This document shows positions 31,268 through 39,725 of a DNA stretch of 64,000 nt, one piece after another; the stretch's first letter is position 1; each line of letters begins with the position of its first letter. Made by a program: the position numbers and the translations under genes. The DNA is from VRUE01 sp036379955 (GTDB lineage Bacteria > Actinomycetota > Thermoleophilia > Solirubrobacterales > 70-9): contig DASVFR010000016.1 of assembly GCA_036379955.1 (NCBI GenBank), positions 11,821-75,820 of the forward strand, given 5' to 3'. The notes beneath the pieces were generated by a model. The model was not told the DNA's origin, ran no database searches, and worked only from the letters and a program-made list of their open reading frames with translations.

Positions 31268-32627
31268 GCGCCTGCGACCCGCGGTCGAGCGCGCTCTCGC
31301 CAAGGGGCGAAGGACGGTTGTCAGCGTCACGGCCGAAGTCGAGGCGCTCGATCCCTGCGCCGCGGTCTTCGCTTCGAGGCTGGCGTCGGACCGCTGGTTC
31401 TGCTGGGAGCAGCCGGATCGGGAGTTTGCGCTTGCCGCGCTGGGGGTCGCCCACGAGGTGACCTCGCGTGGCCCGGGGCGCTTTCGCGACCTGGCGCGGG
31501 ACTGTCTCTCCGGCGAGCTGGTTGTCGACGAGCCGCGGGGGCTTCCCGCCGGGGCGGGAGCGGTCTGGGTCGGCGGGATGGCGTTCGATCCGAACGGCGG
31601 CGGCACGCCGCCGTGGTCCTCGTTCTCGCCGGCCTCGCTTGCCTTACCCGAGCTATCGGTCTGTCGGAGCGGGAGCGCGACCTTCCTCACCCTCAACGCG
31701 ACCGTCCGGCCGGGGGAGGACCCGGAGGCGATCGTCGCCCGGATGGAAGCCCGTCTCACCGGCCTTCGCAGCGAGCCGCTGCCGATGCTCGACCCCTACC
31801 CGGGCAACGTCGAGATCAGCAGCGTGCGGCCCCCCGAAGACTTCGAACGCATGATCGGGGCCGCGACCGCGCGAATCGAGGCGGGCGAGATGTCGAAGGT
31901 CGTCCTCGCCCGTGAGGTCCTGGTGAGCGCATCGTCCGCGCACGATCCGGCGGCCGTCTTCGGCGCCCTGCGCGAGCAGTTCACCTCCTGCTTCTGCTTC
32001 TGTTGCGGGACGCCGGAGGCGGCGTTCCTGGGGGCAAGCCCCGAGCTCCTCCTGCGCCGCTCGGGCGCCAGTCTCTCGACGGTTGCGCTGGCCGGCTCGA
32101 CCCGACGCAGCTCGGACCCGGCGGTCGACGATCACCTCGGCGAGCAGCTGCTGCGCAGCGGCAAGGACCGTCGCGAGCACGAGATCGTCGCCGGGTGCAT
32201 CGTCCGTGCGCTGCGCCCACACGCCGTCTGGGTTGAGACCGCGCCCGAGCCGGAGATCGTCACGGTTGCCAACATCCAGCACCTGGCGACGCCGATCGTC
32301 GCCCAGCTCGCCGAGCCGCGTTCCGCGGTCGAGCTTGCGGGTCTGCTGCATCCGACTCCGGCAGTGGGCGGAGAGCCGCGAGGGGCGGCGGCGCGGGCAA
32401 TCGCCGAGCTGGAGGAGATGGAGCGTGGCTGGTACGCCGGCCCGGTCGGCTGGATGGACGCGACCGAAGACGGCGAGTTCTGCGTCGCCCTGCGCAGCGC
32501 CCTGCTGCGCGATCGCGAGGCTCGCCTCTACGCGGGCGTCGGCGTCGTCACCGGCTCGGACCCGGCGGCCGAGCTGGCGGAGACCGAGATCAAGCTGGAG
32601 GCGCTGCTACCACTGGTTGCCGAGTAG
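31248..32627 (+). CDS. menF: isochorismate synthase
   Basis: A chorismate-using enzyme that makes isochorismate for menaquinone. 459 residues from TTG 31248, overlapping ilvN by 20 bases. The C-terminal chorismate-binding domain is clear: EMSKVVLAREVLV, FLGASPELLLRRSG, ALAGSTRRSSDPAVDDHL, NIQHLATPIVAQL, the isochorismate-type LLHPTPAVGGEPRGAA and AGVGVVTGSDPAAELAETEIK. Anthranilate and salicylate synthases are alternatives, but the TPAVGG segment and the men genes alongside favour MenF. It converges with the acyltransferase gene, the ends overlapping by 38 bases. Co-transcription with ilvBN is likely. Confidence 0.92.
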   Translation: MLAAATERLRPAVERALAKGRRTVVSVTAEVEALDPCAAVFASRLASDRWFCWEQPDREFALAALGVAHEVTSRGPGRFRDLARDCLSGELVVDEPRGLPAGAGAVWVGGMAFDPNGGGTPPWSSFSPASLALPELSVCRSGSATFLTLNATVRPGEDPEAIVARMEARLTGLRSEPLPMLDPYPGNVEISSVRPPEDFERMIGAATARIEAGEMSKVVLAREVLVSASSAHDPAAVFGALREQFTSCFCFCCGTPEAAFLGASPELLLRRSGASLSTVALAGSTRRSSDPAVDDHLGEQLLRSGKDRREHEIVAGCIVRALRPHAVWVETAPEPEIVTVANIQHLATPIVAQLAEPRSAVELAGLLHPTPAVGGEPRGAAARAIAELEEMERGWYAGPVGWMDATEDGEFCVALRSALLRDREARLYAGVGVVTGSDPAAELAETEIKLEALLPLVAE

Positions 32628-33756
32628 GGGGCAGGCGATCAGCCCGCGGTCGGATGCGCGGTCCGTGCAGGACGCGACCGAGGAACGTGTAGCGGACGAA
32701 GGCCCAGTAGGCCGGATAGACCAAAGCGAAGGTGATTGCGACGAGCAGGGCCGCGCGCAGGGTTCCCGGCATCGCGATGCCGACGAGAAGGGCGGCGAGC
32801 GCGGCCATCGGAACGAAATGGCTCAGGTAGATCCAATACGACGAGTCCGCCCAGGCCCGCAGGCGTGGATTCTCGTCTGACAGGTGACGGCGCGAGAGAC
32901 CGAGCAGGGCGAAGGCAATCGACCAGGTGGAGATCGAGAGCAGCAGCAACGCCAGCAGGTGAAACGCACGGCTTGCGCCGATCGCGGGTTGGCTGTGCAA
33001 CAGGTAGAACGCGAGCGCCGGGGGCAGGGCAAGCCCGGCCAGCAGCGAGTAGATCCCCGGGCGCGACTCGATCGAGCTCCGCAGCCCCGGGACCGCAAAG
33101 AGGGCCCAGCCGGAGAAGAAGAAGAGGCCGTAGTAGGCGAGGAGGTCGGGCGCCGGCGCAAAGGTCTGAGTGTGACTCGAGCCCGCGATCCAGGCCGGCT
33201 GCCGGTAGAGGAGCAGCCCGGTGGGAACCGCGAGCAGCAGCGGCGCCAGGGGGTGACCGAGGAGCTTCGAGCCAGTCCTGTGCAGCGACGCGGCCGCGGG
33301 GCGGCGGCCGACCAGTCTCTGCGCGGGGAGAGCGATCGCGTAGAGGAGGACGAGGTACCAGAGGAACCAGAGGTAGGACGGCTGCACCTGCGTAAGGGTG
33401 TCCAGCGCGCCGCCGGCCGACCGGTTGGGCTGCGCCGAGGCCTCAAACAGGCAGACGTTGAGGACGGGGACGACGAGCGCGACTCCGAGCAGCAGGGGAA
33501 CCCCGATGCGGATGGTCCGGTTGCGGACCAGGCCGCCTGGCCCCCGGGTCTCGAGCAGCAGCGCGGCGAAAAAGCCGGCGATGAGGAAGAAGAGTGGCAG
33601 GCGGAAGACGTGAATCGTCCAGAACGTCGCCGCCTCGAGGCTGTTCCAGCCGCTCTGCAGGCCGATCAGGGCTAGAGCGTGCGCGGGCAGGATCAGTACC
33701 ATCGTCAGCGCCCGCAACGCGTCGAGGTGGTGCAGCCGCTCCTGTCGGGGCCTCAC
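32590..33756 (-). CDS. acyltransferase family 3 (OafA-like) membrane protein
   Basis: 388 residues with about ten membrane spans. The N-terminus RLHHLDALRALTMVLILPAHAL contains the LDxLRA segment and downstream His typical of acyltransferase-3 proteins. A second conserved region, SSYWIYLSHFVPMAALAALL, lies near the C-terminus. Such enzymes O-acylate sugars or lipids, taking acyl groups across the membrane. It overlaps the menD stop by four bases and is the last gene of the men unit; a role in quinone synthesis is not expected and the acceptor is unknown. Confidence 0.85.
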   Translation of the reverse strand: MRPRQERLHHLDALRALTMVLILPAHALALIGLQSGWNSLEAATFWTIHVFRLPLFFLIAGFFAALLLETRGPGGLVRNRTIRIGVPLLLGVALVVPVLNVCLFEASAQPNRSAGGALDTLTQVQPSYLWFLWYLVLLYAIALPAQRLVGRRPAAASLHRTGSKLLGHPLAPLLLAVPTGLLLYRQPAWIAGSSHTQTFAPAPDLLAYYGLFFFSGWALFAVPGLRSSIESRPGIYSLLAGLALPPALAFYLLHSQPAIGASRAFHLLALLLLSISTWSIAFALLGLSRRHLSDENPRLRAWADSSYWIYLSHFVPMAALAALLVGIAMPGTLRAALLVAITFALVYPAYWAFVRYTFLGRVLHGPRIRPRADRLPPTRQPVVAAPPA

Positions 33757-35498
33757 CCGCCGCTCACCTCTTTCACCACCGCGGCGGAGAGGGCGCGGTG
33801 ATGCTCGACATTGGCCGTGCGGCCCACCTTCACCTCGATCAGGCCGGTGCCGGCGTCGAGGGCGCCCGGGAGATCCGCGAGGGATTCGAGGGGGATATGC
33901 GGGACGTCGAAGAGGGCGGCGGCCCTGTCGACGCTCACCCCGCGGGGGGTGCCGAGCAGCGCCTCGAACTCGGCCGGGTCGAGCGCTTCGGCCTGGGGCA
34001 GAAAGCCGAAGATGCCGCCGCCGTCATTGTCGACGACGACGATTCGGACGGGGGCGGCGACGTCGCGCAACACGGCGAGCCCACCTACGTCGTGCAGCAG
34101 GCCGAGGTCGCCGGTGACGATCGTCGTCGGGCGCCCGCTGGCGTGCGCGGCACCGATCCCCGACGAGACGAGACCGTCGATGCCGTTGGCGCCGCGGTTG
34201 CAGAGGAACAGCGCATCGGTTGCCGAGGGCGGCAGGAAGGCCTCCTGGTCGCGGATCGGCATGCTCGACGCGGTGTAGACGAGGTCGCCGTCGGCGTGGG
34301 CGCGGCCGAGGGCCGCGTGCAGGCCTGGCTCCGTCAGCTCCTCGATCTCCTCCAGCGCCGCGGCGAGCGCCTCGCGCGCGACGTTCTCGGCCTCCAGCCA
34401 GCGGGCCGGCGCCGGCCGCTCCTCGCCCAGGCGCGCGGCCCAGCCGGCCGCCAGCTCGGTCGGATCGGCGCGCAGCAGCGCCGCCGCCCGCCGCGTCGGC
34501 TCGTTCCAGCCGCAGCGCGGGTCGACGACGATCTCCTCGGCGCCGCTGGCGGCGAGCCAGGCGCGCAGCGGCTTGCTGGCCGGCATCTCGCCGAAGCGCA
34601 GGACAAGATCCGGGCGCACCGACTCGCGGAACCCCTCGTCGCGGAGGAGCAGGTCGTAGGCGCCGACGACGCGCGAGAGATCGTGGGGCCCGCAACGCAG
34701 CTGCGAGGTCGGCTCGGCGAGGATCGGGAAGCCGGCGACGAGTGCGAGGCGCGCCAGCGGCTCGCGCAGCGCGGGATCGAGCTGGCGGCCGGCGACGATA
34801 ACGCCGGATCGTGCCTCGGCGATGTGACCGGCGACCTCGTCGAGCAGGAAGGCCGAGGGCTCCAGGTCGATCGGTGTCACCGCGGTTAGTGGCCGGCCTC
34901 CGCGGCCCTCCAGCGCCAGCGCATCGGTTGCCGTAACTGCGCCCTCGACCGGCACCGGTGCCAGCGGCTCGCGCCAGGGCAGGTTGAGGTGGACGGGGCC
35001 CGGGCGCGGCTCGCCACGGGCGAGGGCGAGGGCGTGGCACGCCGTCGAGCGGTAGTGGAGCAGCCCCTCGTCGCCGGCCTCGTGGGTTCCGACTTCACAG
35101 AACCAACGCACGGCCTCGCCGTAGAGCTTCAGCTGGTCGATCGTCTGACCGGCGCCGACCCCTCGCAGCTCCGGCGGGCGATCGGCAGTGAGCACGATGA
35201 GGGGGATCGAGGACTCGTTCGCCTCGCAAACCGCCGGGTAGTAGTTGGCGGCTGCGGTGCCCGAGGTGCAGAGCAACGCCACTGGGGCCCTACTCGCCTG
35301 CGCGGCGCCGAGGGCGAAGAACGCCGCCGAACGCTCGTCGACGATCACCGTGACCTCTATCTCCGGTTGGCGCCAGAGCGCCACGGCCAGCGGCGTCGAG
35401 CGCGACCCGGGGGAGACGACCGCGTGGCGCAGCCCACCCCGTGCCAGCTCCTCGACGAAGGCCGAGGCAAGCGCCGTGTTGACGTTTGTCGTATCCAC
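33753..35498 (-). CDS. menD: 2-succinyl-5-enolpyruvyl-6-hydroxy-3-cyclohexene-1-carboxylate synthase
   Basis: A ThDP enzyme that adds 2-oxoglutarate-derived succinyl semialdehyde to isochorismate. 581 residues. It starts MDTTNVNTALASAFVEELAR. The MenD signature VVSPGSRSTPLAVAL, the activating Glu in VIVDERSAAFFALGAAQA, ALLCTSGTAAANYYPAV, TADRPPELRGVGAGQTIDQL and the ThDP-binding VTGDLGLLHDVGGL ... VVDNDGGGIFGFLPQ are present. The gene starts 71 bases downstream of menC on the same strand and is coupled by four bases to the acyltransferase. Confidence 0.96.
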   Translation of the reverse strand: MDTTNVNTALASAFVEELARGGLRHAVVSPGSRSTPLAVALWRQPEIEVTVIVDERSAAFFALGAAQASRAPVALLCTSGTAAANYYPAVCEANESSIPLIVLTADRPPELRGVGAGQTIDQLKLYGEAVRWFCEVGTHEAGDEGLLHYRSTACHALALARGEPRPGPVHLNLPWREPLAPVPVEGAVTATDALALEGRGGRPLTAVTPIDLEPSAFLLDEVAGHIAEARSGVIVAGRQLDPALREPLARLALVAGFPILAEPTSQLRCGPHDLSRVVGAYDLLLRDEGFRESVRPDLVLRFGEMPASKPLRAWLAASGAEEIVVDPRCGWNEPTRRAAALLRADPTELAAGWAARLGEERPAPARWLEAENVAREALAAALEEIEELTEPGLHAALGRAHADGDLVYTASSMPIRDQEAFLPPSATDALFLCNRGANGIDGLVSSGIGAAHASGRPTTIVTGDLGLLHDVGGLAVLRDVAAPVRIVVVDNDGGGIFGFLPQAEALDPAEFEALLGTPRGVSVDRAAALFDVPHIPLESLADLPGALDAGTGLIEVKVGRTANVEHHRALSAAVVKEVSGG

Positions 35499-35569
35499 GC
35501 CAGGAACCTAGACGACCATCACACCGGGCGGTTCTGATCGGTTGTGGTCGCTATAGGGTCAAAAACCCG

Positions 35570-36625
35570 TCAGCGAAGGTCAAGTCGATGAGCCCGCAGC
35601 GCATTTTCGTCTACCTCGACGCCGAGGCCGGGCCCCGCAGGCGGGTGAAGCATGCCCTCGCGAAGCTCGCATTCGATCGAGGCGATGGACGAGGCGAAGA
35701 GGCGCTGGGTGGCGAGGCCGTGCGCGAGCCGCGGCCCGCCGCCGCGGGCCGTATCCAGCGTCTGGGCGACCTGGGCAGCCGCGGCGATCCCCACCGGTCC
35801 GTCGAGCGCGCTGGAGAGGAAACAGGGCATCACCTCGGCGATCTCGATTGCCGCCTCCGGGCCGCCGACCTTGGAGAGCTTCACCCCGGCGAAGTCACAG
35901 GCGCCGGTGCGCACCGCTCGTTCCGCGTCGGCGCTGCTCTCGATGCTCTCGTCCCCGGCGATCGGGATCGAGGTCGCATTGCCGACCTCGGCCAGCTCGC
36001 CCATCGCGCCGACCGGCTGCTCCGCGAGCTCGACGTCGAACGGTTCGAGCTCGCCGAGGGTGCGCTTGGCGGTCTCGACGTCCCAGGCCGCGTTGGCGTC
36101 GACGCGGATGCGCGCCTCCAGGCCGACCGCTTCGCGTACGGCCCGCACCTGGCCGACGTCATCCCCGACCCCCAGCTTCAGCTTGAAGCTCGAGAAGCCG
36201 TCCGTGGCCCAGGCCAGTGCATCCTCCGCAACCGCAGCGGGGGCGCCGGAGACAAGGGTCGCGTTGCATTCAATCGGCGAGGCGGGCCCGCCAGACCCCT
36301 CGTCCGCCATCTGGCTGCGGAGGTCGAGCAGGGCGGTCAGGGCCGCACAGCGGGCTGGGGGGGAGAACGTCGTAGCGCCGTCGCGAAGCACCCCCTCGTC
36401 AAGAGCGCCGCGCCCCCCCAGCGCCTCCAGCTCCGATACGACCCGCGAGAGCGACGCGCCTCCACGCAGCGAAAGCGGCACCGCTTCCCCGAGCCCGACG
36501 AGCCCGTCTTCGGAGCGCAGCCGCAAGAGCACCATCTCGCGCCGGTCGAGTCGCCCGCGTGCGGTCACGTACGGCTTGCGAAACGGCAGCGCGTAGGGGA
36601 TGACCTCTAGCGAGGCAATCTTCAC
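35570..36625 (-). CDS. menC: o-succinylbenzoate synthase
   Basis: An enolase-superfamily dehydratase forming o-succinylbenzoate for menaquinone. 351 residues from GTG 36625, inside a GTGA overlap with menA; the open frame continues upstream through menA but without homology. Catalytic residues are visible: KLK in FSSFKLKLGVGDD, metal ligands in RVDANAAWD, LAEQP and AGDES, and the second Lys in GVKLSKVGG. The superfamily also contains muconate and dipeptide epimerases; the men context decides. A weak GGGT-caaaa-ACCC hairpin lies between it and menD. Confidence 0.92.
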   Translation of the reverse strand: MKIASLEVIPYALPFRKPYVTARGRLDRREMVLLRLRSEDGLVGLGEAVPLSLRGGASLSRVVSELEALGGRGALDEGVLRDGATTFSPPARCAALTALLDLRSQMADEGSGGPASPIECNATLVSGAPAAVAEDALAWATDGFSSFKLKLGVGDDVGQVRAVREAVGLEARIRVDANAAWDVETAKRTLGELEPFDVELAEQPVGAMGELAEVGNATSIPIAGDESIESSADAERAVRTGACDFAGVKLSKVGGPEAAIEIAEVMPCFLSSALDGPVGIAAAAQVAQTLDTARGGGPRLAHGLATQRLFASSIASIECELREGMLHPPAGPGLGVEVDENALRAHRLDLR

Positions 36626-37503
36626 GCTGCCAACAGTAGCCCCGCCGAGACCAGCAGGCTGAAGACCGCGAGCAGTGCTCCGGTGCCGGCGAGCGCGCCG
36701 TTGAGCGAGGGGCCGTCGGTGCGGTTGGTCACCGTCCGCATCGGCCCGAAGGCCATCGGCAGCGCCAAGAGCCCGATCAGCGGCAGCCAGCTGCCGCCGC
36801 CGGCGAGCAGGGCGAGGGGTAGGACGACGAAGGCGCCGAGGACAAGCAGGCGATAGAGGACCACCGCGTTGTGGCGGCCCATGCGGACGGCCAACGTCAT
36901 CTTCCCGGCGCGCCTGTCGGTGTCGACGTCGCGCACGTTGTTGACGACGAGGATCGCGGTAGCGAGGAAGCCGAGCGAGATCGAGAGGCCGAGCGGCAGC
37001 GCGTCGAGCGCCTCGAGCTGCACGTAGTAGGAGCCGTTGACCGCGACCAGGCCGAAGAAGAGGAAGACGAAGACCTCGCCGAGGCCGGCGTAGCCGTAGG
37101 GGCGCGGGCCACCCGTGTAGAGGACGCCGGCGGCGATCGAGAAAGCGCCGACGACGAGGATCGCGATCCCGGCAACCGCCGCGAGGTAGATCCCGCAGAC
37201 GACGGCCACCCCGAAGGCGATCCAGGTCGCGTTCAGCACCCGCTGCGGAGTCACCAGCCCCGCCGACGTCACCCGTACCGGCCCCAGCCGGTCCGCCGTG
37301 TCGGCCCCCCGCCGCGCGTCGGAGTAGTCGTTGGCGAGATTCGTCCCGATCTGAATGAAGATCGAGCCGATCAAGGCAGCCACGAAGGCACCGACCCTCG
37401 GAAGCTTCCCAGCCCATTCGACGGCAGCCGCGGTCCCCACAAACACTGGAGCTATCGCTGCCGGCAACGTCCGGGGCCGCGCCGCCATCACCCAGATCCT
37501 CAT
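36622..37503 (-). CDS. menA: 1,4-dihydroxy-2-naphthoate polyprenyltransferase
   Basis: An integral membrane UbiA-family prenyltransferase that attaches the polyprenyl tail to 1,4-dihydroxy-2-naphthoate, giving demethylmenaquinone. 293 residues, eight to nine membrane spans. The first Asp-rich motif is GTNLANDYSDARRGAD; the second is VNNVRDVDTDRRAGKMTLAVRMG. The N-terminus MRIWVMAARPRTLPAAIAPVFVG is typical of MenA. It overlaps both neighbours by four bases (menB stop/menA ATG, menA stop/menC GTG), so menB-menA-menC are tightly coupled. Confidence 0.95.
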   Translation of the reverse strand: MRIWVMAARPRTLPAAIAPVFVGTAAAVEWAGKLPRVGAFVAALIGSIFIQIGTNLANDYSDARRGADTADRLGPVRVTSAGLVTPQRVLNATWIAFGVAVVCGIYLAAVAGIAILVVGAFSIAAGVLYTGGPRPYGYAGLGEVFVFLFFGLVAVNGSYYVQLEALDALPLGLSISLGFLATAILVVNNVRDVDTDRRAGKMTLAVRMGRHNAVVLYRLLVLGAFVVLPLALLAGGGSWLPLIGLLALPMAFGPMRTVTNRTDGPSLNGALAGTGALLAVFSLLVSAGLLLAA

Positions 37504-38366
37504 GGTCGCCTCGGGAACTGGTCGAAGTCGGGCCGTCGCTTCTGCTTGAACGCCTCGCGGCCCTCGCGCGCCTCCTCGCTGCCGTAGAAGAGCAGGTTGG
37601 TGTCGTGAGCCAGTTGCTGGATGCCCGAGTAGCCGTCCTCGTGGGCGTTGAAGCTCGCCTTGACCAGGCGCAGGGCGAAGGGGGAGAGGGCGAGCATCTC
37701 ACGGCACCAGGCGACCGTCTCGCGCTCCAGGTCGGCGAGCGGCACGACCGCGTTGACCAGCCCCATCTCGAGCGCCTCCTCGGCGTCGTACTGGCGGCAG
37801 AGCAGCCAGAGCTCCTTTGCGCGCTTGGTCCCGACCAGGTCGCGCAGCAGCGAAGCGCCGAAGCCGCCGTCCCAGGAACCGACCCGCGGACCGGTCTGCC
37901 CGAAGCGGGCGTTGTCGGCGGCGATCGTCAGGTCGCAGCAGACGTGCAGCACGTGGCCGCCGCCGACGGCCCAGCCCGCGACCATCGCCACCACCGGCTT
38001 TGGCAACCGCCGCATCTGCACCTGCAGGTCGGTGACGTGGAAGCGGCCGATCGAGGCGCCCTCGGCGACGTAGCCGGTGTCCCCCCGCACGCCCTGGTCG
38101 CCGCCGGAGCAGAACGCGTCCTGGCCCTCGCCGGTGAGGATCACGACGCCGACCTCGGCGTCCTCGCGCGCCAGCTCCATCGCCGCCGAGACCTCGATCA
38201 GCGTCTGCGGGCGGAAGGCGTTGCGAACCTCGGGACGGTCGATCGTCACCTTGGCGATCCCGTCGGCCACCTCGTAGCGGATGTCCTCGTACTCGCCCAC
38301 CGCCTTCCACTCGATCGGCGCGTACAGCTTGTCCTCGGAGGGTGCTTGCTTCGGTCGTTGGGGCAT
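37500..38366 (-). CDS. menB: 1,4-dihydroxy-2-naphthoyl-CoA synthase
   Basis: A crotonase-fold enzyme that cyclises o-succinylbenzoyl-CoA. 288 residues from ATG 38366 (MPQRPKQAPSE). The MenB segments are ITGEGQDAFCSGGDQGVRGDTGYV, here CSGGDQGVRGD, then GWAVGGGHVLHVCCDLTIAA, and FGQTGPRVGSWDGGFGASLL with the Asp of the active-site loop. A longer open frame upstream is only antisense of menE. It heads the minus-strand men unit and diverges from menE with only 21 bases between the start codons. Confidence 0.95.
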   Translation of the reverse strand: MPQRPKQAPSEDKLYAPIEWKAVGEYEDIRYEVADGIAKVTIDRPEVRNAFRPQTLIEVSAAMELAREDAEVGVVILTGEGQDAFCSGGDQGVRGDTGYVAEGASIGRFHVTDLQVQMRRLPKPVVAMVAGWAVGGGHVLHVCCDLTIAADNARFGQTGPRVGSWDGGFGASLLRDLVGTKRAKELWLLCRQYDAEEALEMGLVNAVVPLADLERETVAWCREMLALSPFALRLVKASFNAHEDGYSGIQQLAHDTNLLFYGSEEAREGREAFKQKRRPDFDQFPRRP

Positions 38367-38387
38367 GATGCGCACGATATCCCGCCG

Positions 38388-39713
38388 ATGAAACTCGACG
38401 ACTGGCTGGCCCAGAGATCGCAGAGCTGCCCCGAGCGCACGGCGCTGATCGCTGACGGCGCCGAGGTCACCTACGCCGAGCTCGAGGCGGAGGCGACCTG
38501 GGTGGCCCGGCGCCTCGCCGCGCAGGGGGTGCGGGGCGGATCGCTCGCCGCGATGACGATGCACCCGCGTCGCGAGCAGGTCGTCCTCGTCCACGCCCTG
38601 ATGAAGCTCGGCGCGGTCCTGCTGGCGCTCGGCCCGCGGCTCTCCGCTGCCGAGCGCGCCGCCGCGATCGCCGCCGAGGAACTGGCGATCGACCTCGACG
38701 ACGCCGGCGAGCTGACCCAGACCGAGGCCGACATGCCGCTGCTCGGCGAGCACGACATGGACGCGCTTGCCTGCAAGGTGATGACGAGCGGCAGCACGGG
38801 CGCGCCGGACCCCATCGGCCTCACTTACGGCAACTTCCTCTGGAGCGCGGTCGGCTCGGCCTTCAACATCGGCGTCGAGCCGGAGGACCGTTGGCTCTGC
38901 TGCCTGCCGCTCAGCCACATCTCCGGCCTCGGCATCGTCATGCGCTCGGTCATCTACGGCACGACGGCCGTCGTCCACGACGGCTTCGACGTCGACCGCG
39001 TCGCCGCCTCGCTCGAGCGCGACGGGATCACCGTCGTCTCATTGGTGGCGACGATGCTGGCGCGCCTGCTCGACGCCGGCGCCGACCTCTCCGCTCCGCG
39101 CGCGATCCTCGTCGGCGGCGGCCCGGTCCCCGAGGATGCCCTCGAGGAGGCGCTCGGGCGTGGCGCCACCGTCGTCCAGACCTATGGCTTGACCGAGGCC
39201 TGCTCGCAGGTGACGACGCTCGCGCCGGCCGACGCCCGGCGCAAGCTCGGCTCGGCCGGCCGGCCGTTGCTGACCACGCACCTGCGGATCCAGGACGGCG
39301 AGATCCTGGTCCAGGGCCCGACCGTGGCGCCGGACCGGGCCGACGCCGACGGTTGGCTTCACACCGGCGACCTCGGCCGCATCGACGAGGAAGGGTTCCT
39401 CTACATCGAAGACCGCATCGACGACATGATCGTCAGCGGCGGCGAGAACGTCGTCCCGGCCGAAGTCGAGAAAGTCCTGCTCCGCCACCCGGAGGTCGCC
39501 GACGCGGCGGTCGTCGGCCGCGAGGACCCCGAGTGGCAGCAGGCGGTGACCGCGATCGTCGTCCTCGTCGAGGGCTCGCAGGCCAGTCCGGACGACCTGC
39601 GCCGCCACTGCGCCGAGTCGTTGGCCGGGTTCAAGGTCCCGAAGCGAGTCGAGCTCGCCGCGGCGCTGCCGCGCACGCCCTCGGGCAAGCTGATGCGGCG
39701 CGCCCTCCGCTAG
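38388..39713 (+). CDS. menE: o-succinylbenzoate-CoA ligase
   Basis: An AMP-forming acyl-CoA ligase that activates o-succinylbenzoate. 441 residues from ATG 38388, shorter than most ANL ligases, as usual for MenE. The adenylate motifs are KVMTSGSTGAPDPIGLTYGN, LPLSHISGLGIVMRSV, VVQTYGLTEACSQVT, GWLHTGDLGRIDEEGFLYI and DRIDDMIVSGGENVVPAEVE; the C-terminal catalytic Lys lies in PRTPSGKLMRRAL. It is the only men gene besides menF on the plus strand. It ends 12 bases before ilvC, and its stop codon forms the start of the putative ilvC -10 box. MenH and MenG are not in the window. Confidence 0.94.
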   Translation: MKLDDWLAQRSQSCPERTALIADGAEVTYAELEAEATWVARRLAAQGVRGGSLAAMTMHPRREQVVLVHALMKLGAVLLALGPRLSAAERAAAIAAEELAIDLDDAGELTQTEADMPLLGEHDMDALACKVMTSGSTGAPDPIGLTYGNFLWSAVGSAFNIGVEPEDRWLCCLPLSHISGLGIVMRSVIYGTTAVVHDGFDVDRVAASLERDGITVVSLVATMLARLLDAGADLSAPRAILVGGGPVPEDALEEALGRGATVVQTYGLTEACSQVTTLAPADARRKLGSAGRPLLTTHLRIQDGEILVQGPTVAPDRADADGWLHTGDLGRIDEEGFLYIEDRIDDMIVSGGENVVPAEVEKVLLRHPEVADAAVVGREDPEWQQAVTAIVVLVEGSQASPDDLRRHCAESLAGFKVPKRVELAAALPRTPSGKLMRRALR

Positions 39714-39716
39714 AGT
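39711..39716 (+). promoter_or_regulatory. -10-like hexamer TAGAGT for ilvC, overlapping the menE stop
   Basis: TAGAGT starts at the menE TAG stop and ends nine bases before the ilvC ATG at 39726. It would give a very short or absent leader. No clear -35. Confidence 0.4.
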
Positions 39717-39725
39717 CGCCCGCCT

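Noticed and set aside
35570..37702. A 710-codon frame that seems to fuse sequence in menA to menC
   Set aside because: Only the part from 36625 has homology; the upstream part is menA read in another frame, and the GTGA overlap gives a natural start.
37605..38387. Upstream extension of menE
   Set aside because: It is antisense of menB; MenE homology begins at ATG 38388.
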